This document shows, one piece after another, positions 9,345-18,365 of a stretch of 64,000 bases of DNA. The notes beneath the pieces were generated by a model. The model saw only the letters and a program-made list of their open reading frames with translations, searched no databases and had not been told where the DNA came from. Made by a program: the position numbers and the translations under genes. This DNA is from CAWDXG01 sp963822115 (lineage in GTDB: Bacteria > Myxococcota_A > Polyangia > Polyangiales > Polyangiaceae), in contig CAWGGM010000008.1 in NCBI GenBank assembly GCA_963822115.1, positions 248,001 through 312,000 of the forward strand, read 5' to 3'. Each line of letters opens with the position of its first letter. Position 1 is the first letter of the stretch.

Positions 9345-11384
9345 CTACGGACACTCCGGCGTCGCATTCGGATTCGGCGGCTGGGTCTGGTCCAGGTAGC
9401 CGCCCGGGGCCGGGTCGAACGTGTTGGTCGGCGTGAAGTCCGTGGCGGGTCCCTGTGTGAGATCCCAGCCGCGCACGATGCCGTGACCGCCGCTCATCTT
9501 GATCTGCGTGTTGGTGACGAACTCGGACGACGGCGCCCAGCCGAGGATGAGCACGCCGGCGTTCTCGTCCAGCTGCGTTCCGTTCACCACGGGATCGCAG
9601 GTCCAATTGGCGGCGCCGGAGGGGCCGCCCGCGTCCGCGATGACGGCGTGATCGATCTTCTGGGGAAACGGCGCGGCCGTCGAGTCGAACACGATGCCGA
9701 CCCAGTCGCCCCGCGCCGGGCTTGCAGCAGCCGAGCTGATCACGACCGGCTTCTGGGCGGTGCCGTCGACCTCGAGTGAGCCGGCGAAGATGTCGAGCCT
9801 CTCGCCCGGTTCGAACAGCAGGTGGACGCCGGCCTCCACCGTTAGTGTCGGCGCCGTCGGCTGGTTGCCCTGGGCGACCGTCAGCCCCTGGTCGAGGTAC
9901 GGCACGCCGCGATCGTGGATGGTCTCGTCCGTGTCGAGATCTATAGGGCTCGAGTCGATGTAGATCTGGTCGACCTTGTTGCCGGTGTACGTCCCGACCG
10001 GGACGCTGGTCAGCGCGTGCGCCCCGATCGCCAGCGGCCGCGTGTAGGTCGTGGAACTGGCGCCGCTGCCGCTGATGGTCAGATTCGTCGAACCACTGAT
10101 GAAGGAGGCGTAGCGATCCACCATCACGCCGCGGCCCACCGAGCCCTTCACCGTGACGTGGTCGACCTTCACGATCGGCTGCAAAGGCGGCTGCTCGGTA
10201 CCGAAGACGACCAGCGAGGCGCCCGCGTTCGACCCCGTGTCGTATCCGCCGCCCTCCAGCGTCGTGTACGACAGCGACCCGGTGGCCGGGCCATTGATCA
10301 GCACCCCGCCCCAGGGGCTGCTCCCCGAACGCTTGATGGTGACCGGATCCTGGCTCGTACCGGCTATCTCCAGCTTGCCGCTCTTGCCGTTCTGGCTGTC
10401 CACCACGATGTTGGCGCCCCGCCCGAGCTCCAGCGTCACGCCGGGGTCGATGTGCAGCGACGAGGCAGGCGTCGTGGTGTCCGGCGTGATGTCGATGTCG
10501 GAGTCCGAGACCCACGGCACGCCGAGGTTCCGCATGGTCACGTTGCCGAGGTCCTCCGCGGGATCGCTCGAATCGATACCGATCGCGTCGACCTGGTTGC
10601 CCGTGTACGTTCCATCCGGCACCGTGCCGAGGGCGCGCGTCTCCACGAACAGCGGATACGGCTCGGTCGTGTCCACCTTTCCGTTACCCTTGAGTGTGAG
10701 CGCGGTCGAGCCGCTGGCGAAGCTCGCGTTGCGGGCGACGTTGACGCCGTAGCCCTCCGAGTTCTCGACGGTAACGTGATTCACCGACAGCATCGGCTCC
10801 ATCGGCGGCTGCAAGTCGTCGCCCCAGGCGACGAGCGTCGCGCGGTTGATGCTCCCCACGGCGTTGCCGCCGCCGTCGAGCGTCGTGTACGCGAGCGTGG
10901 CCTTGCCGCCATGCACGATGTACAGCGTCCCCCACGCATTGGCGTCATGCCGCTCGAAGCGGATCGGCTCGGTTGCCGTACCTTCTGCGTCCAGCGTGCC
11001 GTCGATCTCGAGATTGTCGCGGGCAGCGACCTGGACGATCGCGCACGGCGCGATCGTCAGCGTCACGCCTGCGTGCACGGTGATCCCATTGACGACGTGG
11101 ATGCTGTCGGCACTCCACGTCGTGTCCTTGGTGACGTTGCTGTTGTGGACGGTGGGCGCGCCGGTGGGCGCCGGACAGTTGTTGACGGCTCCGTCGCCGC
11201 CCGCGCCGTCCGGCAGACCGCCGTCGGTTGCCCCGCCCTGTCCGGCCATTCCACCGACTCCAGCGCTTCCACCCTGCCCACCGGAACCGGCAGTGCCGCC
11301 AGCGGGGTTCGAAGAAGGGCCACAGGCCAGCGGTAGTGCGGCGATTGCGGCAATGGCGATGAAGACAAGCGGGCGCATGCTCAT
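9345..11384 (-). CDS. Right-handed beta-helix lipoprotein
   Basis: A 679-residue lipoprotein with Cys21 (LPLAC) and a Gly-rich linker, followed by repeated beta-helix turns. Phrases such as GTLDAEGTATEPIRF, GSLEVDGTAQKPVVIS, GVTLTIAPCA and LSYTTLEGGG recur, which is characteristic of secreted parallel beta-helix proteins with polymorphic (PbH1-like) repeats. Members of this fold bind or cleave polysaccharide, but no catalytic signature is recognisable. The start is secure: AGGAGG (CCTCCT at 11391-11396 on the plus strand) lies six bases from ATG 11384. It converges with the PilZ gene across 12 bp. Confidence 0.85.
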   Translation of the reverse strand: MSMRPLVFIAIAAIAALPLACGPSSNPAGGTAGSGGQGGSAGVGGMAGQGGATDGGLPDGAGGDGAVNNCPAPTGAPTVHNSNVTKDTTWSADSIHVVNGITVHAGVTLTIAPCAIVQVAARDNLEIDGTLDAEGTATEPIRFERHDANAWGTLYIVHGGKATLAYTTLDGGGNAVGSINRATLVAWGDDLQPPMEPMLSVNHVTVENSEGYGVNVARNASFASGSTALTLKGNGKVDTTEPYPLFVETRALGTVPDGTYTGNQVDAIGIDSSDPAEDLGNVTMRNLGVPWVSDSDIDITPDTTTPASSLHIDPGVTLELGRGANIVVDSQNGKSGKLEIAGTSQDPVTIKRSGSSPWGGVLINGPATGSLSYTTLEGGGYDTGSNAGASLVVFGTEQPPLQPIVKVDHVTVKGSVGRGVMVDRYASFISGSTNLTISGSGASSTTYTRPLAIGAHALTSVPVGTYTGNKVDQIYIDSSPIDLDTDETIHDRGVPYLDQGLTVAQGNQPTAPTLTVEAGVHLLFEPGERLDIFAGSLEVDGTAQKPVVISSAAASPARGDWVGIVFDSTAAPFPQKIDHAVIADAGGPSGAANWTCDPVVNGTQLDENAGVLILGWAPSSEFVTNTQIKMSGGHGIVRGWDLTQGPATDFTPTNTFDPAPGGYLDQTQPPNPNATPECP

Positions 11385-11847
11385 GATTGACCTCCTCTAG
11401 CGGCGTCTACGGCAAAAGCGCGCGACGCCTCGACGCCTGGCAGTATGGACGCGGACGCTGATGATCCCCACCCATGGTTCTGGACGCCCACACCGGCCCG
11501 CCGGACGCGCAATTGCCCGTTGAAACCCTCCCACAACCGCAGGCGCGAACAGGCGAAGAAAAGACGGGCTGCGTGCTTCCATGATGTACTTTTTGCGGGT
11601 GCGAGCTGGCTCGACGACATGTGCGACGGGTTGAAGATTGTACGGACGAGGCAGTGGGAAACTGCACTGATAATTCCGGACATCGCACCCGACCGACCAG
11701 CCAACCCAGCAAGGAGGCAGTATTCCGGACAACGCGACCCCGCACATCGGACGTGGAAGGAAACGCCACGAGATCCCGTACATTCCTGATAGTGCGGACT
11801 CTGTGGAAGGCGACGGCCGTTCCGCAAGGGGAAGCGCGACCCCTGCC
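11385..11847. other. 463-bp intergenic region with candidate operators
   Basis: No convincing gene lies between the beta-helix lipoprotein (leftward) and the AraC-type regulator (rightward); short overlapping frames on both strands look like noise. Composition is less GC-rich than its flanks around 11540-11680. It contains GCAGTGGGAAACTGC (11651-11665), a 5-bp inverted repeat, and a 10-bp direct repeat ATTCCGGACA at 11673-11682 and 11722-11731. These are plausible binding sites for the adjacent AraC protein, which in this family often recognises direct repeats near its own promoter. Confidence 0.4.
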
Positions 11848-12744
11848 ATGCTGCTTTCGCATCGTCGTGTACACGTTCGCAAGCTCGATGCGGCACATGC
11901 GACGCACGCGGTCGTCCATTCGCGCTATCGCGTACACGTCGTCGACAACGCCAGCATCGTCGCGGAAGACCGGCTGTTCGCGCCGACGTTCCCGCGTCGC
12001 GACCGGGTGGGGCGCCCCGTCGTCACGGTGCTGCTCGAAGGACGAGCGCGCGTCAGCGATGGCCGCGGAGACACCTGGCTGGAACCCGGCAGCATGGTTC
12101 TGATCGAGAGCAAAGGCGGGATACGCATGCGCCAGGAAGGCACGCCGGCATACCGTGCGGTCAGCCTCGAGTGGGAGCGCGGCTGGCTGGGGGGCGGCCT
12201 CGGCGGCGTGCAAGCGGGAAAGCTGCACCGGGACGGGTTCGAACGGGTGCGCTCGATCGGAGCGCTGATCGCGCGTGCGGTCGAGCCTTCCTTTGCGGTC
12301 GCCGCTGCGGTGGCCGAGCTCATCGCCTTGCTCCGCGCCGACGGAATCCCGCTGGAACGGTGCGAGCCGCGCGAGCTCGTCGAACCGGTGGCGCCGCGCG
12401 ACGCGGCGCTATCGCAGGCACTGGACGCGGAGCTCTCGAGCCTCGGACACAGGCCGATGCTCGTCGATCTGCGGGAACAGCTGGCCGTCGGCCCGCGCCA
12501 GCTCAACCGCCTCGTGAGCTCGTTCAACCGGCGCTACGGCTTCAACGCAAGTTCCTGGCTCGACACGCGCACGCGGCGGCGTCTGATGATCGGCGCGAAC
12601 CTGATGACGGCACCCGGCGCGACCACGGAAAGCGTCGCGTCTGCCGTCGGCTACGGCTCCGCGGCTGCGTTCTGCCACGCGCTGTCCGCACAGGGTCTCC
12701 CCTCACCCGGCGTGCTCGCCCGCCGCGTCACGGAACTGGCCTAG
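11848..12744 (+). CDS. AraC-family transcriptional regulator
   Basis: This 298-residue protein has an N-terminal cupin-like sensor region (about 1-130, with VVTVLLEGRARVSDG and an EPGSMVLIE strand) and a C-terminal pair of helix-turn-helix segments. The second half reads SAVGYGSAAAFCHAL, matching the AraC signature in which a Gly-Tyr/Phe is followed by a Phe in the recognition region. The start is placed at ATG 11848; an in-frame ATG at 11803 would add 15 residues. Its ligand and targets are unknown. The direct repeats upstream are candidate sites. It ends in a 4-bp convergent overlap with the sirtuin gene. Confidence 0.8.
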   Translation: MLLSHRRVHVRKLDAAHATHAVVHSRYRVHVVDNASIVAEDRLFAPTFPRRDRVGRPVVTVLLEGRARVSDGRGDTWLEPGSMVLIESKGGIRMRQEGTPAYRAVSLEWERGWLGGGLGGVQAGKLHRDGFERVRSIGALIARAVEPSFAVAAAVAELIALLRADGIPLERCEPRELVEPVAPRDAALSQALDAELSSLGHRPMLVDLREQLAVGPRQLNRLVSSFNRRYGFNASSWLDTRTRRRLMIGANLMTAPGATTESVASAVGYGSAAAFCHALSAQGLPSPGVLARRVTELA

Positions 12745-13577
12745 CCCGCGCTACCCGGCGCCAGACGCATGGCCAGCTCCGGCAACACTTCGCCCACCCG
12801 GGCGTCCACGCGCACGCGGGCGTACGGGTCGCCACGCGTCTCGCCTAGATTGACGATGGCCACGGGCACGCCCTCCGAGCTGGCACGCCGCACGAAGCGG
12901 AAGCCCGAAAACACCGTCAGCGACGAGCCCAGCACGAGCAGCACCTCTGCGTCGCCGAGTAGCGCATAGGCCGCTTCCACGGTCGGCTTGGGAACGTTCT
13001 CGCCGAAGAAAACGACATTCGGCTTGAGCACGCCGTCACAGACCTGGCAGGCTGCCACGCGGAACCCTTCGACAAGCGCCGCATCGAGCTCCGCGTCGCC
13101 ATCCGGTGCCAGCTCGACATCCGCCACGCTCCAGCCCGGATTGAGCGCCAGGAGCCGCTGCTGGAGGCGAGCACGCGACTCGATCACTCCACATTCGAGA
13201 CAGCGCACTTCGTCCAGAGCGCCGTGAAGCTCGATGACCCGGCGGCTGCCGGCGCGAGCATGGAGTCGATCGACGTTCTGCGTGATGAGCCCGACAGCAA
13301 GGCCCGCGCGTTCCAGCCCGGCCAGCGCCAGATGCGCCGGGTTGGGCTCGGCCGCCGTCATGCGCCGCCAGCCGACCGAGCTGCGCGCCCAGTAGCGGGC
13401 GCGCGCGTGCGGATGCCGCAGGAACTCCTGGTAGCGGATCGGATTTCGGGCGCGCCTCGCGGTCTCCGGTCCGCGATAGTCGGGGATGCCGGACTCCGTG
13501 CTGCAACCCGCTCCGGTGAGCACGGCGAACCTGCGCCCGCGCAGGAGCTCGACCAGCTCCGCGATACCGGCGTCCAT
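12741..13577 (-). CDS. SIR2-family NAD-dependent protein deacylase
   Basis: A 278-residue sirtuin. It has the NAD-binding GAGCSTESGIPDYRG motif (residues 22-36), TQNVDRLH at 99-106, the catalytic His118 in LHG, and a zinc ribbon formed by Cys126/Cys129 and Cys177/Cys180. Later elements VVFFGENVP, GSSLTV and VNLGET complete the Rossmann fold. Sirtuins remove acyl groups from lysine using NAD, linking metabolism to enzyme activity. The Arg-Arg pair and the segment between residues 40 and 75 fit the mitochondrial SIRT4-like/bacterial class more than CobB, but this is a tentative subclass. Length is normal. Confidence 0.93.
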   Translation of the reverse strand: MDAGIAELVELLRGRRFAVLTGAGCSTESGIPDYRGPETARRARNPIRYQEFLRHPHARARYWARSSVGWRRMTAAEPNPAHLALAGLERAGLAVGLITQNVDRLHARAGSRRVIELHGALDEVRCLECGVIESRARLQQRLLALNPGWSVADVELAPDGDAELDAALVEGFRVAACQVCDGVLKPNVVFFGENVPKPTVEAAYALLGDAEVLLVLGSSLTVFSGFRFVRRASSEGVPVAIVNLGETRGDPYARVRVDARVGEVLPELAMRLAPGSAG

Positions 13578-13634
13578 GGCGTATTTCTAGTTCATCTCCG
13601 GCGAATGTCCCGCGCTGGTCCGGCAGGCCGGCGC

Positions 13635-14523
13635 TCAGTCGTTCGGCACCGGCCGCAGGCGGACGCGTTCGCCGCCGGGTGGCGGCTCGACGGGAGGCAG
13701 CGCGAGCACCAGCCGCTCGATGTGCGGCAGTGCGTGAACGAGGGCCGCTTCGGCGTGCAGCTCCGAGAACGGGCCTTCGTAGACCAGGAGCAGACGGTAG
13801 ATGTTGGCAAACGCCCGCGCCAGGTAGCCGAAACTCTCGCCCCGGATCGCTTCGCGCTGGTACGGCTCGTCGCCGTCGCGCCGCACTGCTGCGATGGCAC
13901 GCGCGGTGAGCAGATGATGGCGCCACGCGGCGATGCTGCGTCGGCTCGCCTGGCGGATGCGCTCGGCCTCCCGCGTCAAGAGGCGCGCCGTTTTCGAATC
14001 CACACCGCGCTGGTCGAGCAGCGTCCCCACTTCGGTGGGCTCGCGCTCCAGGAGCGCAGCGAAGTCGACTCCCGCGCGCACCGCCATCTCGGTCGCGTCC
14101 GCCGTGCGGATGGACGTTCTCGACGTCCTCGTCTCCGCGACGCGTCCCGGAGATGCCCCACACCACCGGCGACTGCGCGTCGATGACCACCGCGCTCACG
14201 GCGCCTGCGCGATCGGCGAGTGCGTCGAGCGCGTCATCCAGACGGCGTGAGGCGAGCTCGTTGGAGATTCGGGGGCGTTCGTGCTCGTCGCTCTGCAGCG
14301 TGCCGGCGAACGACCGCACCATGACCTCGAGCCTGCGTGCGCGCGCATCGCGGTCCTCCGGCAGCTCGTCGAAGACCGCGACGACCCGGTAGTCGCCCGG
14401 CAGCGGGCACCAGACGAGGTGCTTGTCCCGGGGCTCGCGGCCCCCCAGCTCGGCCCGGACGTTGTCGGCGCCGAGCTTGCGCTTTATCAGGTCGAGCAGG
14501 CGGAGCAGAGCGGCATCCTGCAT
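13635..14523 (-). CDS. Roadblock/LC7-like protein (frameshifted)
   Basis: The gene starts at ATG 14523 (MQDAALLRLLDLIKRKLG) and must change frame once near 14095-14130, between GDEDVENV and ATEMAVRAGVDF. Residues about 95-140 (LDALADRAGAVSAVVIDAQ then VVWGIS) and about 245-290 (FANIYRLLLVYEGPFSEL then LPHIERLVLALPP) each resemble a Roadblock/LC7 strand-helix unit. The central part is helical and rich in Arg/Glu. Roadblock domains often dimerise on MglA/Ras-like GTPases, which are abundant in myxobacteria, but no GTPase gene is adjacent. A one-base indel explains the break. The domain call is by eye and uncertain. Confidence 0.5.
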
Positions 14524-14626
14524 ACGTCCCCTAGTTAAGGCCGATCGGTCGCGACACCAAGCATCAGTGTGCAATAATGTTGGTTCTGGCCACTTTCGCG
14601 CAAAGCGGTGGGGAAGGAGTGAAGGC

Positions 14627-15886
14627 GTGAGCCGCTCACCCGTCGTATCGCGCATCGTCCACGATGCCTGTTTCGAAGCGCCGCGCGAGATGCCCGGGGA
14701 GCGTTGGTGGGCCGAGCTGCCCGCCGATTTCGCCCGCCGTCCCGAGCCGTTCGATCTAGCCCTGCGGGACCGTGTCCAGGTCCAGGCGACAGCGGCCGCA
14801 GACGTTCTGCTGCGCACGCTCGGAGCGTGTCTGGTCGGCTCGCTCGCCTTTCCCCTCGGCTACCGCCCGCTCAGGCTCAAGCGCGATCTCGAGGATCGGA
14901 CTCTGTACGGCGCCATGGCCGAGACCGGCGATCCGACCCGCTTTTTCAGGAAGCCGCCGTCCGGCGTCCGCATCGAGACGCGGCGGGCGCGCTTCCCGCG
15001 CTTCCGCCCCGGCGACGGCATCTGCGAGGATCTGCAGTTCTCGAGCCCGTACGAACCGATGAATCCGCGTGAGCGGGCGGACTACCTCTCGCACCGCAAC
15101 AACCGCACCGCCCACCTGCGCTTCTGGCGGCATCACAAGGGCCCGCGCCCGACAGTCATGGCCATCCATGGTTTCAGTGCGGACCTGTATCTGCTCAACG
15201 AGTGGTTCTTCGCGCTGCCGTGGCTGTATCACATGGGCTTCGACGTGGCGCTGTTCACGCTTCCGTTCCACGGCCCGCGTCAGGCCCGCTTCTCGGCGTT
15301 TTCCGGACATGGGTTCTTCGCAGGCGGGATGTCCCGCATCAACGAGGCCTTCGGCCAGGCCGTGTTCGACTTCCGCATCTTCATGGATCACCTGCTCGAG
15401 TACTGCGGCACGCCGCGCGTGGGCGTTACCGGAGTGAGCCTGGGCGGGTTCACTTCCGCGCTGCTCGCGGCGACCGAGCCACGCCTGGCGTTCTCGATCC
15501 CGAATGTGCCGCTCGCCAGCGTCGCGGATCTCGTTCTCGAGTGGCAGCCGATCGGCGCGGTGGTGCGCGGCGCGCTCGCTGCGCTGCGCCGCCCGCTGTC
15601 GGACATCCGCTATGCGCTCGCCGTCAGCTGCCCGCTCAGCTACCCCGCGCTCCTGCCGAAGGAAAACCTGATGGTGATCGGCGGAGTCGGCGACCGCCTG
15701 GCCCCACCGAAGCACGCGCGCCTTCTGTGGGATCACTGGGGCCGCTGCCGCCTGCACTGGTTCCCCGGCAGCCACCTGATCCATCTCGACCGCGGCAACT
15801 ACCTCAAGCAGACCGGTCGCTTCCTGAACAGCATCGGCTTCTATGACGGGCTGCCCAACCGCCGCCAGCCGATCGAGGGAACGTAG
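14627..15886 (+). CDS. Alpha/beta hydrolase (ABHD18/DUF2048-like)
   Basis: This 419-residue protein starts at GTG 14627 after a GGAAGGAG site; the open frame extends further upstream without conserved sequence. The hydrolase core begins near residue 175 with VMAIHGFSADLY and LPFHGPRQ, has the nucleophile elbow GVSLGG, and ends with a probable catalytic His in PGSHLIHLDRG. A helical N-terminal cap of about 150 residues precedes the core. The layout resembles the ABHD18/DUF2048-type hydrolases and the protein encoded at 33522-34539, so the genome carries at least two. The substrate is unknown; a lipid or ester is plausible. Confidence 0.8.
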   Translation: MSRSPVVSRIVHDACFEAPREMPGERWWAELPADFARRPEPFDLALRDRVQVQATAAADVLLRTLGACLVGSLAFPLGYRPLRLKRDLEDRTLYGAMAETGDPTRFFRKPPSGVRIETRRARFPRFRPGDGICEDLQFSSPYEPMNPRERADYLSHRNNRTAHLRFWRHHKGPRPTVMAIHGFSADLYLLNEWFFALPWLYHMGFDVALFTLPFHGPRQARFSAFSGHGFFAGGMSRINEAFGQAVFDFRIFMDHLLEYCGTPRVGVTGVSLGGFTSALLAATEPRLAFSIPNVPLASVADLVLEWQPIGAVVRGALAALRRPLSDIRYALAVSCPLSYPALLPKENLMVIGGVGDRLAPPKHARLLWDHWGRCRLHWFPGSHLIHLDRGNYLKQTGRFLNSIGFYDGLPNRRQPIEGT

Positions 15887-15901
15887 GATCGTTCTGGCCC
15901 G

Positions 15902-16294
15902 CTACTGGTAGGTCCGGTGGTGCGGCTCCCAGTGGGGCTTGGTGTCGGGCCGGGGCAGCCGCTCGCGCCCGACGTAGGCCAGGAGCACCAACAGCACCAG
16001 CGGGACGAGCGCGATCACGGCCCAGCCATGGAACAAGTGCGTAAAGATTGCGCCCAGCATCACCAGCCCGAGGCCCACGGCGCCGATGGAAGCGACGCGC
16101 GGGATCAGGAGCACGATCGCGCCGGCGATCTCGGCCAGGGCGACCAGTATGCGGAACATGTCCGAGTAGCCCCAGGCGTGGAAGCTATCGACCCACACGG
16201 GCAGCCCAGCAAGCTTGGAAATTCCAGCCCCGAGATAGACGATCGCCAGGAAGACCGTGACTTCCCAGAGCCGGCGATAGTTCTGTTTGAGCAT
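15902..16294 (-). CDS. DoxX family membrane protein
   Basis: A 130-residue inner-membrane protein with four predicted hydrophobic helices (about 12-30, 50-70, 72-90 and 95-115). The N-terminal RLWEVTVFLAIVYLGAGISKLAGLP and the middle FRILVALAEIAGAIVLLIP match DoxX/SURF4-like proteins, whose roles include thiol-linked redox stress. The start ATG 16294 has a GGAGG site upstream; the longer frame to 16351 is not needed. The C-terminus is hydrophilic. It sits 15 bp from the convergent hydrolase gene and is divergent from the DTW gene. Confidence 0.85.
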   Translation of the reverse strand: MLKQNYRRLWEVTVFLAIVYLGAGISKLAGLPVWVDSFHAWGYSDMFRILVALAEIAGAIVLLIPRVASIGAVGLGLVMLGAIFTHLFHGWAVIALVPLVLLVLLAYVGRERLPRPDTKPHWEPHHRTYQ

Positions 16295-16407
16295 GACCCG
16301 AACCTCCGTGCGGGGAGGTGGCGCCCCCGAGCGCGCAGGAGCGCCTCGCACTTGCCGGGGATTCTTGCAATTTCCGTGCGGGGCGCGACGGTGGTAGGCA
16401 ACACGCC

Positions 16408-17568
16408 GTGCTCCCCTCCCCCGCGGCCACCTTCCGGGCTGTCTGCTACCGCTGCCACAAGCCAGCAGCGCTCTGCATCTGCGCGTCGGTGCCGCGGGTG
16501 GAAAACCGCACGCCCGTGTTCATCCTCCAGCACCCGCGAGAGCGATTCCATCCGATCGGCACGGCGCGCATCGCAAAGCTGGGACTCGAGCGCGTACAGG
16601 TCGCGGTATTCTCCGAACACGATTCTTCGGCTCCTCCCTTCGAGCTGCCGCCGGGCGCAGGGCTGCTCTATCCCGGCCCAGGCGCGAAGCGGCTCGACGA
16701 GATCGCCGACAGCGAGAAGCCGAGCGCGCTGGTCGTTCTCGACGGCACCTGGCACCACGCCCGCACGCTCTACCGCGACCACTGCTGGTTGCACCAGCTG
16801 CCGTGCTACGCGCTCGTTCCACGTTCTCCGAGCCGCTACCGCATCCGCCGCGAGCCGCGGGAGGGCTGCGTATCCACGATCGAATCGATCGCCGAGGCGC
16901 TGAGCCTGCTGGAACCGGAAACGGCGGGCCTGGATGGGCTGATCGAGAGCTTCGACGGCATGATCGACGCGCAGATCGAGCAGGCGCGCGCGCGGCGCAA
17001 GGAGAGGCGCATCGAGCGACAGCGGCGGGCATGGCGAGCGATCCCGCGGGCACTCGTCGAGGACTTCGAGCGCTTGTGGATCGTGTATGGCGAATCGACA
17101 CAGGTAACCCGCCGCGGCGACAAGCAACGCGAGCTGGTGCAGTGGACGGCGCTGTCGCCGCACAGCGGACGCGTGTTCGAGCGCATCGTGCGCCCGGCCT
17201 TGCGCATGCCCGACGAGCAACATCTCGAGCATATGGGGCTCGCGCGCGAGGCCGTCGAAGCCGGCATCGCTCTCGACGAGCTGCGCCGCGAGTGGTCGGC
17301 GCTGTCGGACGGAGCGGTCGTCGCAGCATGGAACCAGAGCACGCTCGATCTGCTGCGTGGCCCGCTCGGCTACGAGGGGGCTTCGCTTCTCCTGAAATCC
17401 GTCTACTGCAATGTGCGCCAGCGCGGCGCCGGCACGCTCGACGCGGTCATCATAGAGGAGGGCCTCGGCGTGGAGCCCGCTCCCGTGCGCGGCCGCGCGG
17501 CGCAGCGCCTCGGCAATGCAGTCGCAGTCGCGCGCCACCTGGGACGACGCACGCAGAACCAGGCCTAG
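16408..17568 (+). CDS. DTW-domain protein (TapT-like tRNA acp3U modification) with a long C-terminal extension
   Basis: From GTG 16408 this is 386 residues. The N-terminal 190 residues are a DTW domain: a zinc-binding-like CYRCHKPAALCICA motif, ILQHPRE, and the DGTWHHAR signature (D-x-T-W). DTW enzymes transfer the 3-amino-3-carboxypropyl group of SAM to uridines in tRNA. Usual family members are about 200-260 residues, so the final 180-190 residues are extra. That part has an FERLWIVYGES strand and a SPHSGRVFERIVRP helix, and resembles nothing I recognise with certainty. The protein is soluble and presumably acts on RNA. Confidence 0.83.
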   Translation: MLPSPAATFRAVCYRCHKPAALCICASVPRVENRTPVFILQHPRERFHPIGTARIAKLGLERVQVAVFSEHDSSAPPFELPPGAGLLYPGPGAKRLDEIADSEKPSALVVLDGTWHHARTLYRDHCWLHQLPCYALVPRSPSRYRIRREPREGCVSTIESIAEALSLLEPETAGLDGLIESFDGMIDAQIEQARARRKERRIERQRRAWRAIPRALVEDFERLWIVYGESTQVTRRGDKQRELVQWTALSPHSGRVFERIVRPALRMPDEQHLEHMGLAREAVEAGIALDELRREWSALSDGAVVAAWNQSTLDLLRGPLGYEGASLLLKSVYCNVRQRGAGTLDAVIIEEGLGVEPAPVRGRAAQRLGNAVAVARHLGRRTQNQA

Positions 17569-17763
17569 GCTGGAGCCACCAGGTCGGGGTGCGTCGTCCG
17601 GGCGGAATGCCCCTGCAGGCCAGAGCCCTGGCGGCCGGAGTCCCGAGCGCCTGCACCCCGCCGGGGTCGGGCGTGAGCGCGTATCCCCGCGGAATCAATA
17701 GGCGCCGGCCAGGCCGCCCGACAGCGTAGGCAGGAGACATCGGTGGTGGTAGATTCCGGCGCC

Positions 17764-18261
17764 ATGAAGAATATCCGTTCGATATCTTTTCCGCTGGTGG
17801 CTTGCCTTGCGCTGGGATTGACAGCGTGCAGCTCGTATCGTGTCGTCAAGGTCACGCCGAGCGGCGGCATTGTTGCGCTGCAAGGAGATCGCGACGACGC
17901 GCACGCCAAGGCCGAAAAGTACATGGCGAGTCGTTGTCCTGACGGATACAAGATCCTCGAGGAAGGGGAAGTGCCCGTCGGTTCGAGCACGGAAGGCGAG
18001 GCGCACAAGGGCACGGATCTCTTCGGCCTCAAGACGGTGCACGAGAGCTCGAGCACGCACGAAGAGACCGAGTGGCGCGTCACGTACCAGTGCAAGTCCG
18101 CCGCCGCAGCAGCGCCGGCTGCCCCCGCAGCACCGGCTGACAACGCCGCACCCGCACCCGGCGATGATCAGGGAGCTGCTCCGGCACCGGCCGACAGCGC
18201 TGCTCCGGATCCGGCGAACGGCGCGCAGAACGAAGTGCACACGCTCATCATCCGGATGTGA
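17764..18261 (+). CDS. Small lipoprotein with Ala/Pro-rich tail, function unknown
   Basis: A 165-residue lipoprotein starting at ATG 17764, with Cys22 in LTAC. The short globular part (about 25-115) includes GDRDDAHAKAEKYMASRCP and ends in EWRVTYQC, with two Cys that could pair. A low-complexity Ala/Pro/Asp tail of about 45 residues follows, ending in VHTLIIRM. The N-terminal arrangement recalls small envelope lipoproteins common in this phylum. It stands alone between the DTW gene and the glycosidase, with a GC-rich hairpin 17 bp after its stop. Confidence 0.7.
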   Translation: MKNIRSISFPLVACLALGLTACSSYRVVKVTPSGGIVALQGDRDDAHAKAEKYMASRCPDGYKILEEGEVPVGSSTEGEAHKGTDLFGLKTVHESSSTHEETEWRVTYQCKSAAAAAPAAPAAPADNAAPAPGDDQGAAPAPADSAAPDPANGAQNEVHTLIIRM

Positions 18262-18277
18262 GCGACAGCACAACCCC

Positions 18278-18305
18278 AGCCGCCGGGCATCGAAGCCGGG
18301 CGGCT
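18278..18305 (+). terminator. Putative hairpin terminator
   Basis: AGCCGCC at 18278-18284 pairs with GGCGGCT at 18299-18305, and inner GGC/GCC extends the stem to ten pairs with a single G-G mismatch around a six-base loop. It lies 17 bp after the preceding stop. No U tract follows, so it may terminate only weakly or stabilise the 3' end. Confidence 0.4.
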
Positions 18306-18365
18306 CGGGGCGGCGCTATCCGCTGACGGCCAGCGGCCGGACGAAGTACGCTCTCGATCTGCCGC

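Noticed and set aside
9915..11336. 473-codon plus-strand frame opposite the beta-helix lipoprotein
   Set aside because: The beta-helix gene has a signal peptide, regular repeat turns and AGGAGG. The opposing frame has none.
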